Assembly: GCA_018389105.1 (NCBI GenBank)
Contig: JACATO010000591.1
Coordinates: 3,071,001 to 3,135,000 of the forward strand
Reading direction: 5' to 3'
Length of the DNA stretch: 64,000 nt
Origin: Nautilus pompilius
Taxonomy: Eukaryota; Mollusca; Cephalopoda; Nautilida; Nautilidae
The notes beneath the pieces were generated by a model. That model did no database searches and had not been told where the DNA came from. It saw only the letters and a list, made by a program, of their open reading frames with translations. Shown here one piece after another: positions 26,001 through 39,000 of the stretch (the stretch's first letter is position 1; each line of letters opens with the position of its first letter). The translations under genes and the position numbers were made by a program.

Positions 26001-27004
26001 CTATTTATGCAAAAATAAACCTTAACCTTTAATAATTTTTTAGATTTTAAAGGGGTGACACTCTTCTTCCTCTCATTTCATCCTATAAGAACTTTATTAA
26101 AGCCTTTCATAAGTTAAGAAAATAATTCCAAGAGATATAGACATACAATAATTTTAAATATGAAGAAAGACTGAATACTTAGACAGTACATACTGTAACT
26201 ATTTAATTAGAAGTAATAAAGATCTTATGCATTAAAGGTTGCTTGTTAAGAAAAAATACATTTTATTATATTGCTAACTTTATTTTTATCTTTTAAAAAT
26301 TTTATTTCAGATGGACCCAGTGCCTGTTGGAAAAGATGGTACAGCAATTGTAAAAATGAATAATGTTGACACACAAGTTTATCCATATTTATTGGCACCA
26401 ACACCACCCACCTCTCCACCACCAGACACACCACCATATACATCTACTTCACCTAAAAGAACTGTCAGGTCAATGCAGGTTTGTCTTTTCTTATTTTTTA
26501 AAATGTATTTAGTATGTGTATGCATATACTGTGAAAAGAAAGTGACATAAATTTAAAAGCAGTAAATATGTACAATTTTTTTTTTCTTTGTGAACTTTTT
26601 CTTAACTTTGAAGTTTTGAGAACATCTCACAACAGTGAGTTAGAAGTTGGAGATATAGGGCATCAGCCTTGCCTAAAAAGTTACCTGCATATAGTTGGAG
26701 TCTCTTGAGTGGTGATTAAGGTGCAAATCATCCAGGGATTACCTGCAGAATCTCCATCACAAGTTCCCAGTTATCTGTCTATTTAATTGTGGGAGGAAAC
26801 TCACACAAATGGACTGATACAGAGGGCAAGAAGAAACCATGCTGCATGAGGTTGCCAAACCAAGTTGGATCCTGGTAGAAACTGAATTCAGGCCTTTATT
26901 CATGGAAGGCTGATATGCTATGCACATGGGCATCTGCCACCTTTGGTTTATAAAATTTCTAAGAAAAACAAATAAACAAAACAAACAAACACACACACAG
27001 ACAG

Positions 27005-27039
<35 letters not shown>

Positions 27040-30000
27040 AGGATTTGCAAAAATGATCCATTTTTACATAAAAATATTTCAAAATGTTTAATGAAAAGTA
27101 GATAAAAGCTTATATTGTTTTATATAGCATTTGCAGACCCATTTTTTACAAGTAATGAAGGAACTCAATTTGTTTTACTTCTGCAAATGATTATATTTGA
27201 ATCAACATGAGTGGACAACATGCTGGAAGCCTTCCATTGGATAATGGATTTTTTTTAGTAACTTTTAGGTTAGCCGATTAAAGGAAACATCATCAGTCAT
27301 ATATTGAACCTACTTTGATCATGTTTGTACTGTTATCTGTTGTTATGCTGTATATTTGCTGCACACTGATATCATAGTTGTATGTAGTTCAAAAAGCATG
27401 TTCTTGAGATGCTGGGATGCATGTCTTTTGTGGTACACACTGCATTTGCACCATCTTTCAGAAACTGGATGATAGTAGTCAAATAGGGTGATCCAAATGT
27501 GTTGCACAATCAAATTTAAAAGGAAAAGATTACCTTTTACTATGATAGACTGGAAAATGTTATTGGTGACATGTGACTCTTTCTTCCTGATACCATTAAC
27601 ATTAATACACACATTATGACATAAACCTTCAAGAATTGTTCAATTATCTTTCTAAAGCCAGAGTCTTTCATTAATCTGAAAGGTATTTCAAACAGAAGCA
27701 GTTGAACTGTGAACTAGTCATATTTTTAATTGGTTCAGTTATGTTTTGGCTCTATTGGATTATTTTTCTTCCATTCTGATTCAGTTTCAGTTTAGAAAAA
27801 AAAAAGGTTCAAACTGATACATGGGGTTGGTTTGATTTCCTGCTTTTTAATCCAAGCAAAACGTCTTCTGTCTTGGATGATCCTGTGCTGCAATCTTTAC
27901 TTCCTTCCATTTACATTCCATGATTGTTTGTCCTATTGGTTTCTATTTCATCTTTCTCCATTTCTTGGCATTCATAATTTTATACGGCCATCTGATTTTG
28001 AGGATTTGTCAGAGACAGCTGTTTATGGAAACTTGCAGTATAGCTAGGAAGGTTGGTATGTGCCCAAGTTTCAGTCCCATACAATAAGTCACTTTATTTA
28101 CATAAATGTTAGATATTCAAAGTTTTGTTTGAAGGATGAGGGTTTCTTTTTAATTTATTTTTCTATAATAATGCATAAAGTTGCTATTTTTTCAGTTTTT
28201 AAATTTTTCTGTTTAAACCTTGTCTGTTCATATCATAATCTTGAGTCTGTTGCTTCCTTAAATCTGTCCTAGCAAGCACATTCTTGGTATAGACAGCAAT
28301 TAAATGCCCCTCACTGTATGAAGTTCCCTTTCTTCGGTAGTTTTACAACAATATTTTTACCAACTTCTTTCCTCTTTACCCTAACTTGAGATTAGTTAAG
28401 GACATGTAAAGTTGACAATGAAAGTATTCAAAAGTTGTACTGTTGATTTTAAATGTGTGCTAGAATTTCATTTTTTTCTTGAAAATTTATAAGGAAAACC
28501 TTTTAGCATGTCCTTTCAGTATAATTACTTTATGGTAAATTCTTCTGCTTGGAAACTTCTTTTTGAATTTGGATAAACAACTTCTCAAAGAAAAATTGTG
28601 TAGAAAATGAATGTGTTTACCTAAGTCTGAAAGTAGTAAAAGAAGTAAACACTAGTCATGCACATTATTTAGAGAACTGAAAAAAGAAACAACTACAACT
28701 GGTAAAAGTGATGGTCTTGTCATAGAATGCAGAGACAGACTATTTATTCATTTGTGTATGGATTCAGGGACTCAACTAAAAATCACAGAGCTATCTATCA
28801 TTGGGAGAGATAGAGCTCGCGTGCACACACACACGTTTAGAAGTAACGTACTTAAACTGATGGATTTTGAAGCATCTATTTTCAAATTGCTAAAATCTTA
28901 TTATTTATTATTTTGTTATAATAATTTATAAGAATAAATTTTAATGCTTTTGGTTCATAAATAGCTGTAGCTTTGTTGGTATAATCACATATTCTCTAAT
29001 TATTATTTTTAAAGGGATCTATAAATATACAGAAGTACCTTTAGTGTACAAAATATATGAAAGTGGATCCTCTCCAAATATTTAACTGATATTTTTACAT
29101 TCTCTTGTTATTCTATTAGCACTACTATCACAGAGACAAATGCTATTTCTTCAAAGAAAGATTATTTTACAATTAATTTTGTCTGTATTTATATATCTTC
29201 AGAATTTCAAACTTAAAGTTTCTTGAACTATCTTTATTGCTTTGCTTTAAATCCCTATTTTACAGTTTAAGAGAGGTTGTGTATTTATTTATTTTTTTTT
29301 TTTTTCAGGGTCTTCCACTTTCTGACAGACCAGGTGAAAATGATCAAGACTCTGGGTATTTACTTCATCTATAAAAAGATTTGTTTTTAACTAAAAATTT
29401 AGGCTACAAGACTGCTAAGGTTAGAGGCCCAAGTTTGATTCTTGGTTGCCTCAGTTTAGTGTACCTCCTAAGCACTGTTTCTTTTTTGCTCTTCTGCATC
29501 AGCTGCTCTTTTTTTGGCACAGGATACACAATGCTCTCTAGCAACTGATCACAGTACTACACTCCTTCACCAGGGTTGTCTTCAATGTAGAGAAATTATC
29601 TCCAGTGTAGAGTTTGATGTACGACATAACACAATAACAAAATGAAAATGAAAATGACATACATTATTAATAAAGATAAATATACCATAATTATAGCAAA
29701 ACATTTGAGAAAAAAAATCTAAGCACATAAAACATATCATGTTTGCATATACTTTTGTAGGTACACAGTGTACTTATATAATATAATGTACTATAATCTG
29801 GTAATCTGGCTGTAACATACTAATTCTTATGGAGTGATCTTATAGAGGATATCGATATCTAATTCTGTATCTATTAGACTCGTATAGAGTATTTGAAATG
29901 TTCATGTGTTACAAAATTAACTGGTTCAATAATTTAACAAATGACCATATTAGAAGTATATTTGCATATGATATATTATAGACTATTGTGAATGAATAAT

Positions 30001-33000
30001 AAACAAATCAATTTTTTTATTTTTAAAGTTTATTTGTGTTAACAGTTAATGTGTCTATCTTTTTATTTCAGTCTTCTCTTCTCCCCCCCCCACCAAAATA
30101 AGACATACTTTTCATTTCATTTGGTACTGTTGCTAGCTTCTTTCCAGAATATTACTATATTGACTGGTAGTTGGTCACAAAATTTTTTTAACATTCTAAG
30201 AAATTTTCATTTTTTAAAATGAAAGTTAGTTAGTTATGAAAATTGCAGTTTGTATTTTCTCATCTGATGGAAATGCAAGTTTGTCTACATTTTCTAAAGC
30301 AGTGTGACAGTTAAATCTGTACACTGGCAGTACAGTATATTTTTTGGTTTAAAAAAATGGAAAGTTCTTATATTAGAACCATAGTGATAATTGTAAATGA
30401 TATACAAACAAATGTTGCATGAAGAGAATACCCACAATGGCTTAATATTAAAATAATATTTCTTTAGTATCAGAATTAGTAAGTGATTTAAATAGAATTA
30501 ATAATAATAGTTTTTAACGGTATTAACTAGTTTAGTTACTGCATCAGTATGCTGGAAGGCTTGCTTTATTTGTATTAATTAAAATAATAAACTAAACTAA
30601 GGTTTATTACTGTAGGTGACTACTACACTTTAATATTTTATTTTCTTTGGATAACACAACTGAATTTATACTTAGCGTATAGCTGTTGTTTCAAATACAG
30701 ATAGTATATTTTTAGAGAATGACATGTCTATTCTTTTCTGATAATCCTGGCTTTTAGTATTTCACATCTGGAAGTCACATTTGGGTTTGAAAAAGTCCTA
30801 ATGAAGACCTTTTACTGCAGTATTGTCAGTTCATGGTTGAGTTTGGAAGCAGGAGTGTTATGGCATGGTGGATGAATTGGTATTTATTGCAGAACTTCTT
30901 AATTCTGATGGGTACATTGCCACTTAAAAGGGCACATCTCCTACCCCTGTACCAACAAAATACACTGAAATTTGATGCAAATATTTTCAGGAGGATGGTG
31001 CTGCATACTACTAGAAAAGGAAACAAGGCATTCGACTTCTTCCCTGACTACTACACTAGACCCTTAATATGAATCTGATGGAGCACCTGCGAGAGCATCT
31101 GGATTGTCAGCTTAGAGCAACCCATTAATATCCCTCTAATATGATAGAATTAAGGAAAGCTCTCACATGAATATGGTGGAATCTGCCAGAGTGCAATACA
31201 ATGCTAAACATGGTAGAGACTTTTCATATTGTAAACAATGGCTTAACCAAATACTAGCATCAGGAAATTAGCTCTATTGCTCGTCTTTATTTGCTGCTTT
31301 CCAAAACAACTAGCATAATGTAATAACAACAAGTTACCAAGTTATTATGATAAGGCACTGTATAATGCTACTGACTTATTTGATATGATTTTGTTTATTC
31401 CCAGCATTATTAGTTAGCAGTTGAAATATATTTTTCTTCACATTTTGGATTTTTGTTAATAGTGATTCCCATTTTTTTTCTAGTTTAAATTTTCTTATTT
31501 AGTATATGCCATATAATAGTGATTATGATTTACTCACTTTTTGCTTAAATTATTTTACATTTTTACATTTTGAATTCTATTTTTCACTTTTCTGACAATC
31601 TAATAGGTTTTGGTTTGTCTTAAAATTCTCTCTCTTTTTTGTAATAAGTTTAGCATAAATTTCAATTTTAATGTAAACTTTTAAATATTTACATATAACA
31701 CTTTATCAATATCATTTATGCAATCAAGGACAAGAGAGGACCCAAAACTAAACTGTGACACACCATAAGTGACTTTTGCTGTGTATTTTCTAATAAATTC
31801 TTTATCTAAAGTTGGACTGCTGATGCCTATTTCCATATTTTTTTTGTCTTCTATTTGGAACTCAAGAGTTATTTCAGACTTTTTTCCATCACATTAGTAA
31901 TATAACTAGCAATAAACTATTGTTTTGGTATTCATTCTCTATTATTACCAGGATTCTTGATATCTAGATATTATGTTGATTTGATTTGATGTTGACAATA
32001 ACTATTTATTTTGAAATTTTTAGGTTTATTTGTGCTACCTGTAAATCAAGGAATCTAGCATTAGTGAACAAAGGTGTAAACACATACCATTCACAACAGA
32101 AGCCCTTTTCTGATGACCATGATGAAGGTACATATATGTTCAGCAATTGACCAAAAATGTTTCTGAATGAACAATGTTTATTTTTGATTGGCTTTTAAAA
32201 TTATTGTTTTTGTTCTAAAAAAACAGCATCAGTGTTTTATTTTGTTAATCAGTGAAATGTAATTTGAGCAAGATTTTGTTTAAATAACAATATTTTCACT
32301 TTAAATTAAAGCTTTACAGTTTTTTAAATATACTTTATTCCAGTTAGTACTTGAGGAAATGCATGAATAATTTGATCATGTTATTGCATGCTTAAATATA
32401 AATTCCATTGAAAATAGAGCATTACTTAGTGTTCGACAAAAATATGGCAACACCTGTTTAGCAGGCAAAATATGTCATTGAAGTTCATGTTGACAATGGC
32501 TTTCTTCCTGTTTACATATTTAAAGCCTTAATGAGTTCAAGCTAAATGTAAAAATTTAAAATACATGTGCAAAAATGTGATTTCAGTACATAACAATTTA
32601 GTTTTTAGAGAGAAATGGAAAATAAGTGTATCTCAATTCTTCATCATAGTGGAGTTTGTCTCTCTCATATATTTTTTGAACAAGCATTTTGAATTTTGTC
32701 TACCCTGAACAATGAATTGTGGGATTGTTTTGAAAAAGAATTGAAAGTGTAAAAAAAAGATATCTGTTTTGGGTTCGCTGGATGGTTCTATTGGTCTGCA
32801 AGTTGGATGTATTAGTATATTTGTACATGTCCTTTCAGTGAACTGGAGCAATATATTGCTTGAGAACAAATTGTAAAATGTTGTTTATTTTACAGCTAAA
32901 ACTAATATATTCAAAACAAAAGTAATATGAAATTCATTTTACTGATAATATATTTAAAATGGTTTTTGACAGTTTTTTGTGATATGTTAATTTGGTAAAT

Positions 33001-36000
33001 TAAAGCAGGTTTTTTTATATTATTTAATGGTTAAGTAAACAGTTAGGCAAATTTGTAGTGGTTAAGTGTATTATCTTACCATTAGAAGATTTTAAATTGT
33101 TTTGAGTAGTTAAATATTTCTTTATATTAATTATTCAGTACTTCAAGTGATTGAAAGCAAATACTAACTGTCTCTTAGTGAAATAAATTTACTGTTCTGC
33201 TGCATTTTTTTTTTCTTTCTAGAATCATTTCCAAAATCAGCAAGTACTCTTACTGAACAGAATCTTAAAATAATAGACCCTGGAGGAATGCATGATAAAA
33301 AACAACAGACTGATAATGAAATTAAAGCTGAATTGGAAATACTAGGTTCAACAATGGATTTTCAACAGCAAACTGATGAAAATGTGCTTCATACAGCACA
33401 GCAAACTGACAAAGAAACTACAAAAGACATATTAATTATAACACACGATTCTACACAACAAACTGATGGTGATGTTGAAGCAGATAGTGGTGAGGTCCCT
33501 TGCAGTACTGATGATGTATCTTCAGAAAATATACAGTCCAAGCATGAAAAGCACAGTATAGAGAAAGAGATTCTTGGGGTTTGTGATCAAGTGGTTGATA
33601 AAGTATTTAAAGAAATAGTGGCTAAAAAAGAACAGCTTAGTGATTCATCCTATCTGCTACTAAATGACGACAATTTCACTGCTACCATGAGTGCTAAAAA
33701 AATATATGACATTACCCCATGTATTTTTGATAAAAATAAGATATGTGTCAGAACTACCCAGCATATTTATTCTATATCCAATAAAGAGCAATATTCAAAG
33801 TATGCAAAAATCAAAAAGAATGGTGAGTTACATTCAGACTTTCACAGTGATAATTTATATCTCATTCAAGATTCAGGAGATTTACCAGTAGAATTAAATA
33901 CTGTTGTGCAAAAGAAAATAACTGGACCAATCAGTCAGAAAACCATTGTAGGAAAGTCTGTGGAGAATCTGCAGAATGTAATGAAGCGAAGTAGTGATGA
34001 TGACAATTTACAAAATCAACCAATATTAAAACTTACAGCCATTTTGAAACAAACCTCTTTAGAACATTCATATATTCCTCAAAACGAATTCCGCAAACCT
34101 GCTGAAACTATGATGAATAAAGACAAAAGAGAAGAGTCTAAGGAAATGAATATTGATAAAGATTCTGCAGCTTATTTTGATGAAGTAAACTCTGACAAAA
34201 ATATTGATGCAATGTGTGATAGAGGTAGAATTTCAGCTATTTTGAAAAAATCTGATGAAAGCATAGAAATTCCAGTGAGAAAATTCTCAGGTACTGTAGA
34301 GACTATTCCAAACACAAAAAAAAAGAGATTGGTATATACTAATAAAAATTTATTAGAAAATGATGATAAAGCTATATCAGGGTTAAAAAAGGAAGCGACG
34401 ACAAAAGACAGAGACAGTGATGCCATCATCTTAACACAGGAAAAATACTACCAAAATGAAGATGAAATGCAAAAAATACAAAATGTGCCTAATAAATATT
34501 CTAAGCTGGAGTCAACTGATAAAGCAGTAACAAAAGATAATATTAGAGAGATTCCAATTAATCAGATAGACACATTTTCTAATATAGTGGCAAAAGATAA
34601 TATTAGAGAGATTCCAATTAATCAGATAGACACATTTTCTAATATAGTGGCAAAAGATAATATTAGAGAGGTTCCAATTAATCAGATAGACACATTTTCT
34701 AATGTAGTGGCAAAAGATAATATTAGAGAGGTTCCAATTAATCAGATAGACTCTGAAAAGATGCCATTAATGACAGAAAATGTAGATTCTAACAAAATAC
34801 CATTTCAAGATTCTGAGTCTTATCTGAAGCTGGTTTATGATAATCAATATTTATCTGAAGCTGCTGATAAGGAAGTAAGTGTATTACATAGCAATGGATC
34901 AAAATTAGGGACAAAAAATAAAAAAGATGACATTAGTAAAGATGTAGTTGATACATCTTGGAAAGAAAATAATTTAGAGGAACAGCTAATTTATGGTGAA
35001 ACAGATTCAGAGAAGGAAATTCACAGAATTATTCCAATTCAGCAGATAGAAGAGACAAATATTAATATAGATGATGATAATTTGAATTTACCTAAGAAAA
35101 CAGTGAAAACGTTGGATGCCAAAAATAAGCCTCTGGTAAAAGTTACAACTATTTTAAAAAATGTTGATCTTGCAGATATTCCTCAAAATAAGATTGAAAT
35201 GGATAGAGATAAAATGAAATTTGATAAGAGCATGCCTGAAAGTAAAGTAAGTGATAATAGTGAATACAAGTCAGTAAAAGATATCCCTGATTCACAATCA
35301 GAGTTTTTTACTGGTGACCAAGATCTAACAGATGGATGCTATAGGGTGGTTCCAATACATCAGATAAATACAACTGAACTAGAAAGTAATTTAGAAATGA
35401 AGGATTTTCAGGATTTTGAAAAGAAACCTGAGACACAAACAGATGTAGGCAGTAAAGTAGATCTAATACAAGAAAATGGTTTTAAAGTTGAAAAAAAAAC
35501 AACTAAACAACCCACAATGAAAGTTACAGCTAATTTGAAAAAAAAACCTGAAGAAAAGAGTTCAATAAAAGATTCTTTTACCAATGGGCAAAGTGTTACA
35601 AAGGGAATGCATAGAATCATTCCAATTCAAGATGTGGATGGTGAAAAAACTGGAATAATGGACAAATCAGAAATGAAGCCTCTCACTGGTGATCGAGGTG
35701 GTGTTAGAAAAGGAATCTGTAGAGTCATTCCAATTCGAGATGGGGAAGGTATTGTTAGAGATTATATAGTGATCAAAGATGAGTATGAGCTAACAAAACC
35801 AATGTACAGCAATAGTCCAATAGATAATGACTATGAAACAATTGAGGATAAAGTCACAAATTCTGACATAGAATCTATTACTGATACCAATAAAAAGACA
35901 TCTTTTCAAAGTATAGAGTCTTATCTGAAGGAAGTTTATAGTGATCATTGTTTTTTTGGACATAAATATGGTGCAACAATTGGAAAAAATTCCAAGATGA

Positions 36001-39000
36001 ATACTGACATAAGCAGTGATGAAAATATTTCTGATAGCAAGTGTGAGAATAAGCAACACACAATGAAAATCTCATCAGTTCTGAAGAAAACTACAAATGA
36101 TTATGAAGAAATTTTTCAAGTGGCACCTATCAGAGATAGAGAAAATAGCACAGTTAGTGAGGATGAAAAGAAAAATATCAAAGAAAGATGTCAGAAGAAA
36201 GGCAGCAATGAAATACAAGAAACACGGTATTCTGATTCACAAGTTATACAACAACATTCAGAAGACTATGACAAGGGTGACACTAAAAATTCAGTGGTAA
36301 TAATTACATCTGTTTTAAAGAAAAATGATAATGCTGAAGAAATTAGTGGCACCAATTTTAGGGATGAAAAAAAATATGGCAGTGAAGTAGACAGAAGTAT
36401 TCAGATAAAACAGATCTCAGAACTAACTGACGCACAGTATCAAACTGGTAAAGAAAAATCCTCTGAATTTGATACAGCTAAGAATACAACTGTTATACAC
36501 TCATCTATTAGAGACATTCTGATAGAGCAGCCAGGAGCTATATATGAAAAGAGTCAATCATTAGTTGGTTCTGGAAAAAATGCCTTGTATAAGGATCTGG
36601 ATTCACAACAGAACCAACTTGTAGAAATTAAGAAAACTATGAACATTAAAGATGCAGAAATATTGACAACAGAAGACAATGAACCATTTGTACAGAAAGA
36701 TTCACAGATATCTTCAGAAAGTGTAGAATCATATATAAAGCACACTTACAGTAATGTGATTTTATCTAGGATGAAAGATGATGTGAATGAGACAAGTGAC
36801 ATATATAGTAGTGAACCACTGAAAAACAAAGAAAGCGAAAATTCTAAAAAAAAACACCTCAACAGACAGTTTATACCCCAGGATCAATACACTATGCAAA
36901 TTACATCTAATTTGAAGAAAAAACATAGTATTCCTGGAGAAGTCTTTCATCTAGATCCTCCTACAGCTTCAGAAAGAAAACCTGAAGTTATTAACAGTGA
37001 TTTGAAGGATGTAAAGGAAAAAATTCAGCTAAAAGATAGCAAATTACATCAACTTGATCAAAAGGGTCTAAATGGAGTTTCCTCTGATGCAAAAGATGTT
37101 GTGGAGCAATCACCATTGATTAAAATTACATCAATTTTACAGAGAGCTGGAGACATTTCTCAGAATGAAATAAAAGATGTAGAACTTGTTAAAGATACAG
37201 ATAAAAGCAAAAACGTTAGTGGTACTCATTTTGAGGATGAAAAAAAGCATTGCAATAAGGTAGAGAGAAGGATTCAGATAAAACAGATCTCAGAACTAAC
37301 TGATGCACAGTATCAGGCTGGTAAAGAAAAACCCTCTGAATTTGATACAGCTAAGAATACAACTGTTGTACACTCATCTGTTAGAGACATTCTGATAGAG
37401 CAGCCAGGAGCTATATATGAAAAGAGTCAATCATTAGTTGGTTCTGGAAAAAATGCCTTGTATAAGGATCTGGATTCACAACAGAACCAATTTGTAGAAA
37501 TTAAGAAAACTATGAACATTAAAGATGCAGAAATATTGACAACAGAAGACAGTGAACCATTTGTACAGAAAGATGCAGAAAAACAGATATCTTCAGAAAG
37601 TGTAGAATTACATATGAAGCATGTTTACAATAATGTCTTTTTATCTAGGATGACAGAGGATGTGAATGAGGAAAGTGACATATATAGTAGTGAATCAAAT
37701 TTGAAAAACAAAGAAAGCAAAAATTCTAAAAAAAAAATTCTTTACAGTGAATCTGTACCCCAGGATCAATCTGTTATGAAAATTACATCTGTTTTGAAGA
37801 AAAAACGCAGTATTTCTGGAGAAATCCTTAATGTAGAACCTGCTACAGTTTCAGAAGTAAACAGAGAAGTTATTAACAGTGATTTGAAAGATGTAAAAGA
37901 AGAGAGTCAGCTGAAAAGCAGTGAATTACATCATCTAGATCAAGAAGATCCAAAAGCTGTTTTCTCTGATACAAAAGATGATGTGGAGCAATTACCATTG
38001 ATTAAAATTACATCAATTTTACAGAGAGCTGGAGACATTTCTCAGAATGAAATAAAAGATGTAGAACTTGTTAAAGATACAGATAAAAGCAAAAACGTTA
38101 GTGGTACTCATTTTGAGGATGAAAAAAAGCATTGCAATAAGGTAGAGAGAAGGATTCAGATAAAACAGATCTCAGAACTAACTGATGCACAGTATCAGGC
38201 TGGTAAAGAAAAATCCTCTGAATTTGATACAGCTAAGAATACAACTGTTATACACTCATCTATTAGAGACATTCTGATAGAGCAGCCAGGAGCTATATAT
38301 GAAAAGAGTCAATCATTAGTTGGTTCTGGAAAAAATGCCTTGTATAAGGATCTGGATTCACAACAGAACCAATTTGTAGAAATTAAGAAAACTATGAACA
38401 TTAAAGATGCAGAAATATTGACAACAGAAGACAGTGAACCATTTGTACAGAAAGATGCAGAAAAACAGATATCTTCAGAAAGTGTAGAATTACATATGAA
38501 GCATGTTTACAATAATGTCTTTTTATCTAGGATGACAGAGGATGTGAATGAGGCAAGTGACATATATAGTAGTGAATCAAATTTGAAAAACAAAGAAAGC
38601 AAAAATTCTAAAAAAAAAATTCTTTACAGTGAATCTGTACCCCAGGATCAATCTGTTATGAAAATTACATCTGTTTTGAAGAAAAAACGCAGTATTTCTG
38701 GAGAAATCCTTAATGTAGAACCTGCTACAGTTTCAGAAGTAAACAGAGAAGTTATTAACAGTGATTTGAAAGATGTAAAAAAAGAGAGTCAGCTGAAAAG
38801 CAGTGAATTACATCATCTAGATCAAGAAGATCCAGAAGCTGTTTTCTCTGATACAAAATATGTTGTGGAGCAATCACCATTGATTAAAATTACATCGATT
38901 TTACAGAAAACTGGCAGTGACACTGAAGACATTTCTCAGAATGAAATAGAAAATGTAGAACCTGTTAAAGATACAGAAAGAAGCAAAGAATTTAAAGATC

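Noticed and set aside
27343-28047. Open frames on both strands in intron 6 suspected of being a LINE fragment
   Set aside because: No reverse-transcriptase or endonuclease block could be read.
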